Of a stretch of 64,000 bases of DNA, positions 11,365-24,100 are shown one piece after another. The position numbers and the translations under genes were made by a program. This stretch comes from Arthrobotrys musiformis. Taxonomy: Eukaryota > Ascomycota > Orbiliomycetes > Orbiliales > Orbiliaceae. Location: positions 930,001-994,000 of the forward strand of contig JAVHJL010000004.1 in NCBI GenBank assembly GCA_036971715.1, written 5' to 3'. The notes beneath the pieces are model-generated. The model ran no database searches and was not told the DNA's origin. It saw nothing but the letters and a program-made list of their open reading frames with translations. The number at the start of each line of letters is the position of its first letter. Positions within the stretch are counted from its first letter, which is position 1.

Positions 11365-13710
11365 TCAATCCACAATCATGACATCGTTCCAAGTGGGGCC
11401 GTGCATATCATCGAACTGTGCCATGTCGACAGAAAACGAAAGACCGTAATACGAATACAATAGATCATAGTAATGCTTTTCCTCGATTCCCATAGCTTCG
11501 CAAGTTTCGATCGTCAGGCGGAGGATAGGCTGCGCAAAGCAAATTAACCCTCTCCGCGTCATGTATCTTGTAACCCTTGATACGCTTCTGAGGTACTCTA
11601 CACTATTTATCCCATTTTGTGCCTTGTGTAAATCTAAGACAACAACTTCTGTTCTTATAGCGCTCTTCAGGTCACCCGTAAGATACGAAATTTGGCCCAA
11701 CATCGAAAGGGTCCTGGCCCCGATTCTTTCTACCCCATGGTCTTTTTCTTTGATCTGTTGATACGCTATGTATGCTGACTCGAAACATGACTTTGCGTCT
11801 AAAAGGGATCCAGGGATTTTGAAAAAGCCAAAACCCAGGTTCTCTGAAGTCAACGCGCGTTCCAGCCACCCCATATAGCCAATATCACTACAGAACATGC
11901 TTCTCCTTTGTAACCCTTTGATAATGCTCAGAGCTTTGCGAGTCTCTCCAATAAGCGCGTACATTTCAGCCAAATTTAGCGTGTACACAAATGGGATGGG
12001 AGTATCATTTCCTGAAGGGTAGAGCTTAGCTCTAAATTCCATTATGCAGCAGGCCCTTTTCAAGACCGGGATGAGGTTCTCTCTGTCCTCGCGGGTGTTC
12101 CTCCGCCCGAGTGATACAAACGGGCGAATAATACAATCCAGGACGGTTGAAGCAAGGAAGCTTTCTTGCAATCCTTGGAGTTGTAAAATATCAAATAATT
12201 TTTGCAGCATCTGAATAGGAGCATTTAGCCGCAACTGTGACGAGGCTATCGCTATAAATGTTATAATCGCCGATACAGAGAAAAGGTGATTCGGTCCAAA
12301 GCGGCTAGAGAGCGTCAAGAAGTGAGAGGACTTATATCGAAAATCTCGGTTGTAATTATGCAGATTAGGGCAGCTTAGACAGTACACTGCAACTGCATCT
12401 AGGTGCCGTTCGTAAAAGACGTTGACTTCTTCCCAGAACGCGACATCTCGTGGGTTCATTTCCTCCATTAATATTTTTTGATCGATGTCAAGTTGAACGA
12501 CTTTCTGGCACACAGATAGGGGTACCGGGTACAGTCCATCTTGTTCAAGTGAAAGCCTTAAGCTTAAACTTACACTCTGATATTTTGCAGACCAGCACGC
12601 TCGAACCCGTGAGTAGCATTGCTCTTCGGTTAGGCTGCCTCCTGAGCGTACTCTCTCTTCATCCGCCTCTTGCAAGAAACGTGATACTATTTGCTTTTCA
12701 GTGGCAATTCGCTTTTCTAAACACGTGGCGAAAAGGGCGGAGTAATATCCTCGTGGACTCTGCCTCGGCTCTGCGGTATCTTCAAGTACTAATATATTAG
12801 CACCTTCGGATGCTGTCGTATTAGCATCTTGAACGAGGTTCAAGACCCCATTACAAATTTCCTCTATGCTTTGGACCCTTTCCTCGTTTTTCCTGTCGAC
12901 GGGCATGTTGGTTTCGGGGATTCGGTGTTGCCCGTCAACATTTTCTTGAGGCCCACCGTTCAAAATTCGATCATCTGGCACTGTTGATGACGATATTTCT
13001 GGGTCTACCACTTCTAAGGTCTCTTGGACAAAACCCCCCTCGTCGGTGCGACTATCGCTCTCCTCACACAGATCAGCCGAACCGTCCACGCCGGCGAAAT
13101 TTACCGGCGTGAAGTAAACCAGCCCAGGAGTCTGACATCTCCCGCTGCTGTTTCGGATATTTTGATTGTCTATACACTCGTTGCAGGACTAGGTTAACAA
13201 ACACGCTGCTCGAAATATATTCCAGGCTCATAGGCGTACTTACTTGAAAGATCACCCCTACGCTCGCGCTCCTTGAGAGCCGCATCAACCTGCGTTTCTG
13301 GGACGACTCTCCCGTCTGTTTTGAATTGGAAAGCTGTTCCAGGCTTCCCTTCATCTCTACGCCGCTGATGAACAGCCCGAATGTAACTACGCTGTTGGGG
13401 ATTGAGGTTTCGTCTGCTAACCGCCCATTTTGCTAGTTGTCCTTTCAACTGACGTTCTCTACATAGTATCAGATATATGTCAGCATACATATCTCTTGTC
13501 TGTCCTAGATAGCAATGCATCTTTATTTTAGTAGAAGGCTTACTTGATATTAACGCCCTTCTCGACTCGAAGTGCCTCTATGATGGCTCCGTGAGAGTTT
13601 TTCTCTGCTAGCTTCTCCAGAATGAATTCTTTGTGCTCGTCCCATTGGGTCGATGGGACATAACCCCTCTTTTCTTTCGTGAAAGCTTTGAATTTGAAGT
13701 CTTTCGACAT
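11365..13710 (-). CDS. Clr5-domain protein with long helical C-terminal region
   Basis: Three exons, 13710-13544, 13458-13244 and 13169-11365, encode 728 residues. The N-terminal exon pair gives a Clr5 domain: TQWDEHKEFILEKL, then a short helix, then the spliced junction RQLKGQLAKWAVSRRNLN. This matches the family pattern of W..hk..I..ly ending in W...Kn. Clr5 was named from fission yeast silencing work; in filamentous fungi the domain sits at the N-terminus of large families of unknown function. The rest (about 590 residues) is rich in Leu/Ala helices resembling TPR-like repeats (for example NLAEMYALIGETRKALSIIKGL and ARTLSMLGQISYLTGDLKSA). No membrane segments. The first intron and its acceptor are fixed by the Clr5 core. 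The second acceptor (13170-13171) was chosen because the others tested give stops. Confidence 0.8.
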
Positions 13711-14814
13711 AGTTGTGTTGGAAATTCTGCTTCGCGAGGCTTAAAGAATTCGAACTCGGCGCCGAACTTGTTACAGCGCTCGGATGTGAGGTAAAAAGTC
13801 CGTCAATCTATGAGACTGTGTTTTTTCTCGTTTAAAACTTAAGAATGTGAACGATGGGGCTTAAACTCTTTACGGTCGAAGAAACACGGGCGACGGGCCC
13901 CGTTTTATAGACATTTTCGACGACCGAAAGTGGGGATTGATCGATCGATCTTTTGGAATTCTAAGCTTTGCTCCACTGACAAACAAGTTCTTGGTACCTT
14001 GCGCTGAAACCGCAAACGTTTTTGCTTTAATTTCTTCAGCCTCGAAGCCGCGCTCTTCCCAGAGGTGCAGCCTGTAAGAATCATGCAGGTTTGACCCATC
14101 CCTCTGATGCGATACCACACATTGGAAAGTACAAACCTCAAATTGAGTTAGTTCTGTTCATGCCTGTAGCTCTCTTGGACCAATAGCATTGCGCGATGGA
14201 AAGGACAAACACCGAATATGGTTAGTATGCAGACATCCAAGTGACATGGATGTCGTGTGCTGATGCATGATCAGATGTAATGCATGGCGTCGACACAAAA
14301 TATCCTTCGACGAATCCTCCTCAATTGCCTTTTGAACATAACTTGTCCATGGCGTCCACATGCACCTCTATATGTAGTATTGTCTTGTACACCAGTTCGC
14401 AGTCGGCCAACATATGTTGCACATTAAGTATACGCGCGAGTTATACGGCCTGCTGGGGTCTTTCATTGCATAGTATACCCAGCCAATACAATACAATTAA
14501 CTAACAGCAAATCTTTTTTTGGTGGGATTGTGGGATGTTATATACCTAGGCGATTTGTTGGATTTTACTAGCCTCGAGAGCTTCCCGGCTCTAACATAAC
14601 TACTAGATATCTAGCACCCAAGTTTCTATATAGACGAGTCTACGCATTCTCTTATATAATTATATATATCAGTCAAAGATAGCCTTAAAAATCATAGCGT
14701 TAAGAATATATATATTGAATTATATAACATCGCAGTCCTCTATGCACCAATGCATTAGATCTGATAAGGTATATGTACACTTCCCCACCAAAGAACCCCG
14801 GCCCAATATCAAAT
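13711..14814. other. Promoter of the Clr5 gene and spacer
   Basis: No convincing gene. Weak minus-strand frames at 13870-14361 have no recognisable motif. From about 14540 to 14720 the DNA is strongly AT-rich with repeated tatata motifs, just beyond the stop codon of the permease gene. Confidence 0.5.
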
Positions 14815-16392
14815 TTAATGATGTAGATCAACCAAAGCTTCCTTCTCAATCATCTGCTCCTGTTCCTTCGTCAGCTGTGAATGCGACGAATCGAGCGTAA
14901 TCCTTGGCCCCGTAAACCACTTCCTCGCATCAATGAAATAATACAGCAATGCACCACCCCACACCGCAAAGTTGACCGCGACCGCATAATTCATATTTTG
15001 GGGCGTAACATTCGGTCCGTCGATTGGCATCCATGCCGTTAAGATGCTAAAAATCAAAAATAGACAGGCGATGGTGGCGATAGGAACGCTAAGTGCGCCG
15101 GTGTAGAAGGGTCCCGGGACGAATTTGTCGCGGCCCCAGATGACTCTGGCGAATATGGGCATGAACCAGGCGAGATGGTTCCCGACTACTCCGATTGAAA
15201 AGAGAGCTGACGCTGCTGCTGGGGCGATGAGGGAGAAGAGACCTAGGATTACGGAGCAGGCTGAGCACCCCCATATTGTCCTTACGGGAACATAACCGAA
15301 TTCTTTCGAGATCTTGTTGAAAAATGATGAAAAGGGTAGGGCACCATCCCGTGAGAAGGCCCACGATTGTCGACTTGCTGCCACCAAGACGCTGGCTCCC
15401 ATCAGCCATTGATTGATGAATAACAGTATCATCATGGCTATCGCCCCGTTCTTTCCCAATGCGTCGAGATATATCTGCGCCACCGGATGTCCCAACGGGG
15501 TGTTTAACAGACTCTCGAAGTCTGTCGTCATACTTGATGCGAAAACAATCATGATAACCGTCCCCAATATCCAACTTAATCCGCAAGATCCCATAATCCC
15601 CCACGGTACTGCCGTCGTTGCATTCTGCGCTTCTTCGGAAAGGTGAATACACGCTTCAAACCCTCCAACACTCCAAATCGGACACATCCACGCCAGAAAG
15701 AACGTCCATATTGGAGGCCAACCGCTTAAATTCTCCGAGTGTGTAAAAATCCACTCCGCACTATTCGTATTCTTCTTTCCAACGGGGAGCACAATGAGCG
15801 TTACAGCAATCAACAGCACATTGGCAACCATAAACATAACCTGCAACTTCGCCATAATCTTCGAGGCAAAAGTGACGACAGTTGCATGGGAAAGAACGCA
15901 GACGATAAAAACGAGGTATACGGTCCCGCTTGTCGGAGCGAATTCGCCGTCACCGACAGCCATGTGTATAACCGAAAGAAACATTAATGCGAAACCATAG
16001 TCTGTCGAACAAAGACCGCTGATAACTCCCAGTGTATTCGAATATCCGACCAAAAATGCGAGTGGGTTTTTCCACCCCGGCGCGCTGAAGTAGTGTGTCC
16101 ACCAGTAAAGGCCTCCTGCTGTCGGCATAGCAGAACCCAAGTCTGCCATTGCAACACTGACAAGAAATGTGAATCCACTGGCGATAAACCAACCCCATAC
16201 CATACCCACTGGACCAGCTGGGATGGCAAATACTAGCGACGAAGCTATCGAAGGGAGAAGTCCAAGGATCGAAAATGCCACACTAAGAATTTCGAGTTTC
16301 GAGAAGTTGCGCTTGAGTTCTTGTTGGTATCCGAGCTTCGCAAGGGCGAAGGCATCGTCTGGCTTCGCCAGAATTTCGGGACTGGGTATCAT
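14815..16392 (-). CDS. Amino-acid/GABA permease-like transporter, APC superfamily
   Basis: A single-exon minus-strand gene of 525 residues starts at ATG 16392 (MIPSPEILAKPDDAFAL). It is predicted to sit in the plasma membrane (or another cell membrane) and import amino acids, GABA or choline by proton symport. The pattern fits the fungal UGA4/HNM1-like group: a soluble N-tail containing LGYQQELKRNFSKLEILSVAF, then about 12 hydrophobic segments beginning ILGLLPSIASSLVFAI and including the TM1-2 motif GPVGMVWGWFIASGFT. ADLGSAMPTAGGLYWWTHYF is the characteristic APC motif, and GGFEACIHLSEEAQNA is the conserved TM6/loop element. The C-tail is short and acidic (KEQEQMIEKEALVDL). The lack of introns is unusual compared with most neighbours. 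Substrate cannot be told from sequence alone. Confidence 0.9.
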   Translation of the reverse strand: MIPSPEILAKPDDAFALAKLGYQQELKRNFSKLEILSVAFSILGLLPSIASSLVFAIPAGPVGMVWGWFIASGFTFLVSVAMADLGSAMPTAGGLYWWTHYFSAPGWKNPLAFLVGYSNTLGVISGLCSTDYGFALMFLSVIHMAVGDGEFAPTSGTVYLVFIVCVLSHATVVTFASKIMAKLQVMFMVANVLLIAVTLIVLPVGKKNTNSAEWIFTHSENLSGWPPIWTFFLAWMCPIWSVGGFEACIHLSEEAQNATTAVPWGIMGSCGLSWILGTVIMIVFASSMTTDFESLLNTPLGHPVAQIYLDALGKNGAIAMMILLFINQWLMGASVLVAASRQSWAFSRDGALPFSSFFNKISKEFGYVPVRTIWGCSACSVILGLFSLIAPAAASALFSIGVVGNHLAWFMPIFARVIWGRDKFVPGPFYTGALSVPIATIACLFLIFSILTAWMPIDGPNVTPQNMNYAVAVNFAVWGGALLYYFIDARKWFTGPRITLDSSHSQLTKEQEQMIEKEALVDLHH

Positions 16393-18372
16393 TTTGAAGT
16401 CTTTTCGAGAGAATCAAGCCTTTCGCCTAAGGTATTCCCAAAAATTATATTTTCTTATATTGAATGCACCATGGTCGCAATTCAAGTCGACATCATTTTA
16501 GGTCGAAAGGCTTTGAGGTGAGGATGCAAGACTTGAGAGGCGCAACTTTAACAATGCATCATAAACTAGCGGGAATAACACAGTATTTAAAGGTGGAGAA
16601 GACATTTTTCTGGCTTGTTCATATTTCCATCGAATACGACACCATCAAGACGCCCAGGACGGATATCGCAAGCTATACCAATGGTAGTGGGAAGGAAGTC
16701 GGCAAATGTGGCTAAGAACAGCATCGGACTAACAGTTCGGGTATTCTTGCCGAAGCGAACAGACACTAACACCAACTTATAGAACAGCCGACGTCGACAT
16801 TATCCCACAACCTATAATGGCCGTTGGTGCAAATAAACTATGGTTCTAACGGCTGCAATATGGTTTTTGCCCTGCTTTTATTAATACTGAATGCCTTCTA
16901 ACAGAAATTTTATATTTCCTGGCGCTGGCGGCCGCAAATGTTATAGCTTATAACTTAGTCAGGTGGTGTTGAGTAATTTAGTCGAATATCTGTTAATTCC
17001 ATGACCAAAAGGCGAAAGTGCGGGCAAGTTCCATAATTTTATTCTAGCCTCAATGATCATTTTTTGCAAGATTCCCAATTTTACGTTCTGGGGCATGATG
17101 ATTCCATGATACTTGCAAACTGGAATCGCATGTATAAAAAGGCTAGTCGACTCCGGTATATATATATGAATAGGTCTTACATTTCATAAACTTTCATACC
17201 CGCAATTAGTTACTCTCGAATCAACCTTTCAAAAAAAAAAAAGTGTCTCGTAATTATATACCTTTCGACTTTTGATGTATTTCCCGGCCCTTATACCCTT
17301 CGCTACAATGAAGCCTTTCGTTTGGGCACCGCTGTACTCTTTTTTGGAGGAGGATATATACTCTACTGGTCCCTCAACATCAAGCCGAACCTACCTGGGT
17401 ACGTACCGGTATACCCCAATGGAAATTTTGGGGGATGTAACATTAACTCCTACGGCTCTCCCTTTGATGATCCCCGGGCCTTCTTCAAACCAGTTATGTA
17501 CTAAGCTAAGTAGGTAGTTTAAACAATCTAACTAAGGGCCGCCCCCCCCAAAGACCTTCTGGAACCAGAAAATATGATTTAGTATTAATATTTTGTAATA
17601 TTTGGGATCTAGAATCGCTCCGGCCGAAAGTTGAATACACCGACATCCCTAGAACCTTTTAAAAGTCCACACTACCGGGGATTTTAACATTGCATTAATA
17701 TTGGTAAGCAAAACTATTTGAAAGAATATCCCCCATGATGTCATCTGCTCCCAGGATGTAGGTTCAAGACAAATCACCTGCTCTACAGCTCAATCTACAT
17801 AAAATGTAGTCTTAGGGCAACCCTCGGTCCGGCGGTAAGCCATTCCGGGAAAATATACAAGATCGAGATATAAAACGACAAGGGTGTGATATTTTAAAAA
17901 TGTGATAGGATCCAGGCACGAGGTCCGATCAGGCTATAACCGGAGTATTTTCCTAGATTTCAAATCTCTGGGCATTTGTGTATTAAAAAGCTTATATTTG
18001 CGACGGCATGTCGGTTTGTAGGGCAGCCCTGGTTATTTGTTTGCGTGTGTCGATGGTGTTTGAAATCGACAAGGGTGTTTACTGTCCGGCTTCGTTGGGC
18101 GTATATTCCGGAAATGAAGAACCTATGGGAACACAGTTCCAGAATCCTTGGATTTTACGGTATGATGACGGTGGGTTCGAAGAAGTTACCACTGGATCGA
18201 AGGGGTATAAATATTCGGATCGAAATACCAAGAAAATGACAAGACTCGTCAAGCTTTTGATATTTCTTGGTGAAGCTTGGTTCCATTATATCTCGAATAT
18301 CTGAATACTACACTAACACAGTCTTCGAAGTTCAGTTCGAACAGGCTTAGTCGTGTATCAACCGTACTCAGG
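16393..18372. other. Divergent spacer between permease and cellulase genes
   Basis: About 2 kb, mostly AT-rich, holds the promoters of the permease (left) and the cellulase (right). An open frame from about 17190 to 17516 includes a hydrophobic, Gly-rich segment and an Asn/Tyr/Pro-rich tail ending FFKPVMY but has no ATG; see findings. Other ORFs look random. Confidence 0.5.
18206..18213 (+). promoter_or_regulatory. Possible TATA box of the cellulase gene
   Basis: The sequence tataaata lies 167 bases before the cellulase start codon, within ggggtataaatattcgg. The position and sequence fit a TATA element of an inducible fungal gene. No transcript start evidence is available. Confidence 0.4.
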
Positions 18373-19967
18373 ATGCCCTCAAAATCTATTGTGGCAGCAG
18401 CATTGCTGTTGAGACTTGCGGCCGCGCAGCAGTCCGTCTGGGGACAAGTACGTCTTAAACTCCACACACTTTGTAATAGAGTCACTAATAAATGTATAGT
18501 GCGGAGGCATAGGTTACACAGGACCTACAACCTGCGCCGCTGGATCTTATTGTAGCACGTAAGAATATACTCTTCTGATCGGGTATTGGTACCATTCAAT
18601 TGCAAGCGTGGTTAATCATAATATACGTATAGCCTGAACCCCTACTATTCCCAATGCCTGCCCGGAGCGGCCTCCACGACTACGACATCTTCAACCACGA
18701 CCCGTTCCACTACGCTATCGACAACGACCACCCGAACGACAGTGACAGAGGGTACTACAAAGACCAGCACCCGGACTACGACCGCTAGCACTACGACAGC
18801 CAGCACTACCACCGCAACAGCAATAAGCTGCGCCTCAAACACCCCACCCGCAGGCGCAGGAAACGTGCAGTATGCCGGTATCAACATCGCCGGTTTCGAT
18901 TTCGGATGTACCACAGATGTACTACCTCCCGTTCCATCCGCTTTAAATCCACATAGTAACAAGAATTATTATAGGGAACATGCACGGGCCTAGTCAGCGC
19001 CCCGCCAACCCAGCAATTCCAGCACTTCAAGTCGGATGGGTTCAATACCTTCCGCATCCCCATCGGCTGGCAGAGCCTTACGCCTCAACTCGGAGGCTCG
19101 CTGTCGGGGTTGATTAGTCAATACGATTCTACGCTTCAGCAGTGTTTGCAGACAGGTGCTTATTGTATTATCGATATTCATAATTAGTAGATTACCCCCC
19201 CTTCGTTTACCTACCAAAGCGGTTACTAACAAATGGGATATAGTGCCCGCTGGAACGGCGGTATCGTCGGCCAAGGCGGCCCAACAGACGACCAACTCGT
19301 CAGCCTGTGGACCCAACTCGCCCAAAAATACGCAAGCCAGCAAAAAGTCTGGTTCGGGATAATGAACGAGCCGCACGATGTCAACATCCAAACCTGGGCC
19401 GCAACAGTTCAAAAAGTCGTCACCGCGATCCGTAACGCCGGCGCGAAGACGCAGAATATCCTACTGCCTGGGAACAACTACGTATGTTGTTTACTCCTCT
19501 CTATATCTTAGTCCGGGGACTAACTACTATCTATAAAGGCCTCAGCAGGCGCCTTCATCTCCTCCGGCTCCGCCGACGCCCTCTTACCGATCAAAAACCC
19601 CGACGGAACCACAACCGGCTTAATCTTCGACATCCACAAATACCTCGACTCCGACAACTCGGGCACCCACGTCGAATGCGTAACCGACAACATCGACTCC
19701 GCTTTCCGTCCGCTATCCTACTGGCTACGATGTAAAGGCCGTCAAGCGATATTATCCGAAACCGGTGGGGGCAACGTACAAAGCTGCGTTACGTATATGA
19801 ACCAGCAATTGACGTTTTTGAATCAGAATAGTGATGTTTATTTAGGATATGTGGGATGGGGCGCTGGCAGCTTCGGGGCGAGTTATGAGTTGACCGAAAC
19901 GCCGAATGCGGATGGGAGTGATACTTTACTTGTCAAGCAGGCTTTGATTCCGCAGTTTCATCCGTAG
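18373..19967 (+). CDS. Secreted CBM1-GH5 endo-beta-1,4-glucanase (EGII/Cel5A type)
   Basis: Six exons, 18373-18447, 18500-18558, 18633-18918, 18975-19186, 19244-19481 and 19539-19967, give 432 residues. It hydrolyses internal cellulose bonds outside the cell. Order: signal peptide (MPSKSIVAAALLLRLAAA), a CBM1 cellulose-binding domain (WGQCGGIGYTGPTTCAAG...CLPG), a Thr/Ser-rich linker expected to be O-glycosylated, then a GH5 barrel starting YAGINIAGFDFGCTTDG. The catalytic acid/base is Glu in GIMNEPHD; the nucleophile is Glu in ILSETGGGNVQSC. HNYARWNGGIVGQGG and the ending YVGWGAGSF closely match Trichoderma-type EGII. The CBM1 is split over the first exons. No break or missing catalytic residue. 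Confidence 0.96.
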
Positions 19968-20203
19968 ATTTATTTACTCACCAGAAGAAGAATCGATTTT
20001 GTAAATAGATAGAATGTCAATATGAATATAAATTTTCCCTCAAAACCACTTCGGGCCCTTTTAAAATTCCAACATCAAATATCGCGTTGTCCAACCCAAC
20101 CCACCCAAAACCTCCGACTTCAACATCACGAACTTCACAACCGTCTATAGACACACCCAAACCCCAATCCCCCCTTGCATACCCCCAAAAGGGAAAGGAG
20201 AAA

Positions 20204-20822
20204 ATGGCCCCACCAACCCCCTTCCCCCTCCCGGGCACAACCACAACCACGCCCCCAACAAACACCACCGGCCCAACTACCCAAAACCATCCAACAGCAG
20301 CAGTCCAAACCGTCCTCTCCTCTCTCGAGAACCTCATCGAAGCCGATAGCTCCGCCATCCTCGGCGACCTGGATCTATTACATAAAATCAACGAAGCCGC
20401 CAGGGAGCGGTATAAAGCTATGACCGAGGCGGCGATGGGGTTGGAGACCGATAGCGAGTACTTGCGCGGGCGGTGTAAGTTTATTATATAAATTACATAT
20501 ATATGCTCCGTATCCTGTATTAGGAAGAGCTGTGATTTTTTCTGAGATATTTTAGTTATAAATGTTAGGATTGGGGCTAACTTTACCGAGGCTACCTATA
20601 ATGAAACAAACAGACGCCGAACTGAAAAAATACACAAAGCAAGTCGACGACATCGACGAGCGGGTAGGTGACCTCGAAAAACTGGTCAAAGAACTAGACG
20701 AATGGTGTTCAGAACTAGGTAAGCATCCCATAAACCATAAGTACTGGAAGCACCCGCTTGCTAACTCCAATTCACCACTTTCAGAGGTCAAAATAAAGAG
20801 ACTTGGTAATCAAAAAAGATGA
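20204..20822 (+). CDS. BLOC-1 subunit 2 homologue (Blos2 family)
   Basis: Three exons, 20204-20474, 20614-20718 and 20785-20822, encode 137 residues. BLOC-1 complexes act in endosomal sorting; subunit 2 is a small coiled-coil component. The N-terminal 35 residues are Pro/Thr-rich and disordered. The conserved helix follows: LSSLENLIEADSSAILGDLDL, then NEAARERYKAMTEAAMGL, and the spliced segment RYAELKKYTKQVDDIDERVGD, with DLEKLVKELDEW. The end is basic (IKRLGNQKR). An in-frame ATG at 20087 could add 39 Pro-rich residues; I prefer 20204 (gagaaaATGG context, typical length). Family assignment is from the helix pattern, so moderately strong. Confidence 0.8.
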
Positions 20823-21141
20823 TTAGGTAGGGAAGCTAGCATATCATGTCAGGCGCCGGTAGCCCCCATTTCTTGTAATTTAGCACGGCGTTTAATGATC
20901 TATCCCATAATGCCATTTTTATACTCCACCGCTTACTACTCGAAATATCAAGGGGCGTAATTTTTGGCAGAAAGGTCTAAGTACTATTGGTACAAAAGCA
21001 AAAGACTTTTTTCGTTTTCTTCAATCAATTCCAATAAAGAAAGAGAAAAAAGTAAGGAGGAATTAAAAATGAATAGTCAAAAAATAAGAGAATTTCCACC
21101 AAAGAAACAGCACGAATAGGTAAAAAAAAAAGGAGTACTCT
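20823..21141. other. Convergent 3' region between BLOC1S2-like and RFC1 genes
   Basis: AT-rich stretch between two stop codons; no gene. It probably holds both 3' UTRs. Confidence 0.5.
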
Positions 21142-24100
21142 CTATTTCTTTGCCCGCCCCTTCCCCTTCGCCGGCGCCTTCCCTTTTCCTTTTCCTTTCC
21201 CAAAGTCGTCGTCTTCATCATCGTCATCATCATCCGCTGCCTTCTTGCCCTTACCCTTGCTTTTAGCAGGAGCCTTGCCTTTCCCCTTCGCCTTTGCCTG
21301 CTTGACGTATTTATCTTTGCTCAAATCACCATCTTCCTCGTCAACCGCATCTTCAGCACCCTCAACCATCTCTAACTCGTCGTCATCTTCCTCGATCGCT
21401 TCCTCAAGATCGGGTTGATCTTTCTTGGCAGCTTTACCCTTCGGCGCAATAACATTGCTCGCCTTCATGAAAGGCATAGGATGAGAAGCCGCGTTATAAC
21501 TACACCAATAACGTTAGCATGGCTACCAAAATCGCCAAAAAAAAAGAAGTTTGAACATACGCTCTCGTAAACGCCGACTTCGCCGCTGTCGGAACCTTGA
21601 GGGTATCCTCACTCAACGGCCCCACCCCAAGTTCAATAATAGCATCATAATCCTCCTTCGTCAAAAAGTAATCATCCATAAGCTCGATCATCCCATCTAC
21701 CGCCTCCTTCCCATCGCGTTCTAGCTGTCTGCACAGCATCTGCCAGAACATGGGAACGTAGAATTGTCGGACTTCGTGTCTGTCCGCGGAACACCGTAGT
21801 CTCATGTGGCTTTGGATTTCCTTGACGTAGCGGTTTAGCTTTTGTTGTTTGGAGTTTTGTCCGAACCAGGCTGAGAACTGCATATGTCCGCCCCCGTAGC
21901 TGCCGGACATGAATCTCGATGGTGCGACTGTTGAGAATACGGCGTGGACGGGCATCATGCTCCAATGCTGTTGCGGTCCGTGGATCATTGCATCCACCAA
22001 ATCTCCGTCGGATATCGATTCGGCGGCTTTATCCGCCAACTCTAGTAACTTCAACCGTCGTTCGGCGCCTTGTAAACCACTCGCCAGTTGAGGATTGGGC
22101 TTGAGGTAATTATCTTGAATCATCAAGTACGAAAACTCATGATCGTTGAAGTATAACTCAATCTTATCGTTCAAAGTCTTCTTGCTGGTCGGGGCAAACA
22201 TGTGGCCCTGGAGAAGTTGCTGTGCGATATCCCAGGGTTTCAAGACGACGTGTTTCTGCCACGCCGACGCCATGTTTTTGCTCTCGTCGAAACTCATTTC
22301 CTTCCCGCTGACGCCGAATGTGGAAAGCATGTTGATGATTTGACGGATATCCGAATGTGAGCCTTCTGTTAACGAGTCGATAGCTTGGGGGCTGAGTTTG
22401 AGGCCCTCGCGGTAACAGATGGTCATCATTCGCGTTCTGATTTCAGTAGCTGTGGGACGGCGGAACTGGAGATCGTATGTGACGTGGTCGAAAGGTTTCA
22501 TTTTTGGCAGTCGACGGTCGTTACAGATGCATATAACGGGTATCTGGGTTTTTCGACAAATCGCTGCCATCTGGCCTACACCGCCTCGGTCACCTCCGGA
22601 CATACCATCCACTTCGTCCATGATTAATACGATCTTTTGTTTCGACGCATCGACTTTTTTGTCCCCGGCGTTGAAGTAGCCCATGAGACTTCGGTTGTCT
22701 AGGACGCCCTTCAACGATGTATCCAACAACTTTTTGCTTCGGGTATCACTGGCGTTCGATTCGAGGACGTCGTACCCCTCCAATTTGGCGACCAAATGCG
22801 CGGCTGTCGTCTTGCCCACACCAGGGGGCCCATGGATCATCACGGCTCTATACAGGCCACTCCCATCCGGTCCAGGCATTTTGAAATTCTTTTTCAGATT
22901 CTTCGGCCAGTTTTGTAGCCACTTCTGTAACTTATCAACCTGTCCCTTATTTCCGCAAATCTCCTTCATAGTCGAAGGTGAGTACTTCACAGTCCACAAC
23001 TGCGATCCTGGATCTTTAGCTACTTTACCCGGTGCGACGGCAGTATTCGGCTTCATCTCCTTAGCGATTTCCTGAATCTTCTTCTCCTCCTCTTTGGCCT
23101 TCTTCGCAGCAGCTTGTGCAGCCGTGCTGTCGCCGCCGTGGGCGGGGAGCTTGGAGATAAGCGCGAACAAGCCATCTTCATCTATAGTTTTTATCTTTAA
23201 TTCACGAATTGTTTCCAGTTTTTTGGGACCGGCGTCGCTTCCGACGACGACATAGCTAGTTTTTCGGGATGGGTTGCCGGTGACTTTCCCGCCGTAGCGT
23301 TTTACTAGTTCTATTGCGTCGTCGCGGCTTATTGATTGCTGGTTCCCTGTGAAGACGAAGGTTAGGCCGGCGAGGCAGTTTTCTGCTCCGGTGGGGATAT
23401 CTTTCGTGCCGGTTGGAGGTGGTGCGGCTGCTTTTTGTTTGTATGCGTGGTAGTTAAACCTGTATAAAACCGTTAGCGGGTTATTTCCAATCGTTTAACG
23501 ACAGAATTCGACGTACTTCTTAGTCTCGTCCCGTGGAGGTGGAGTCGGCGGTCGAACAGTGGGCACAGAACTCAAGATCTCTTTAATCGACTCCGACTCT
23601 TCGACCTCCTCCACCTCTTTCCTTTTCACCGGTGTCTTCCTCTTCGCCGCCGCAGTAGCCTTCTTCTTCGGTTTCGGCTGTTCATCCTCTTCGTCGTCGT
23701 CGGATTCCGGAGTTATCGACTTCCTCTTCTTTCCTTTCGGCGTAGCGGCGGCAGCTTTCGGCGTAACCTTAACGACACTGGCTTTCGAAGGCCTTCCCCT
23801 GCCCTTCGGCTTAACCTCCTCCTCCTCTTCATCATCTATAAAATCATCCATATCCTCATCTTCATCATCCTGATAATCATCCATATCCACATCCTTCTTC
23901 TTCCGCTTAACAGGTTCATCCTCCGCCGCCTTGCCATACTCGCTTTTGAAAATATCATCACCGTAATCATCATCGTCGTCGTCGAGGAGGTATGCATCGT
24001 CATCGTTGATTTTTAGTTTTTTCATCGTGATGGATTTTTTGACAGGTGGTTTTGGGGCGGCGGCGGGTGGAGGTGCGGCGGTGCGGACGGGACCCGTGCG

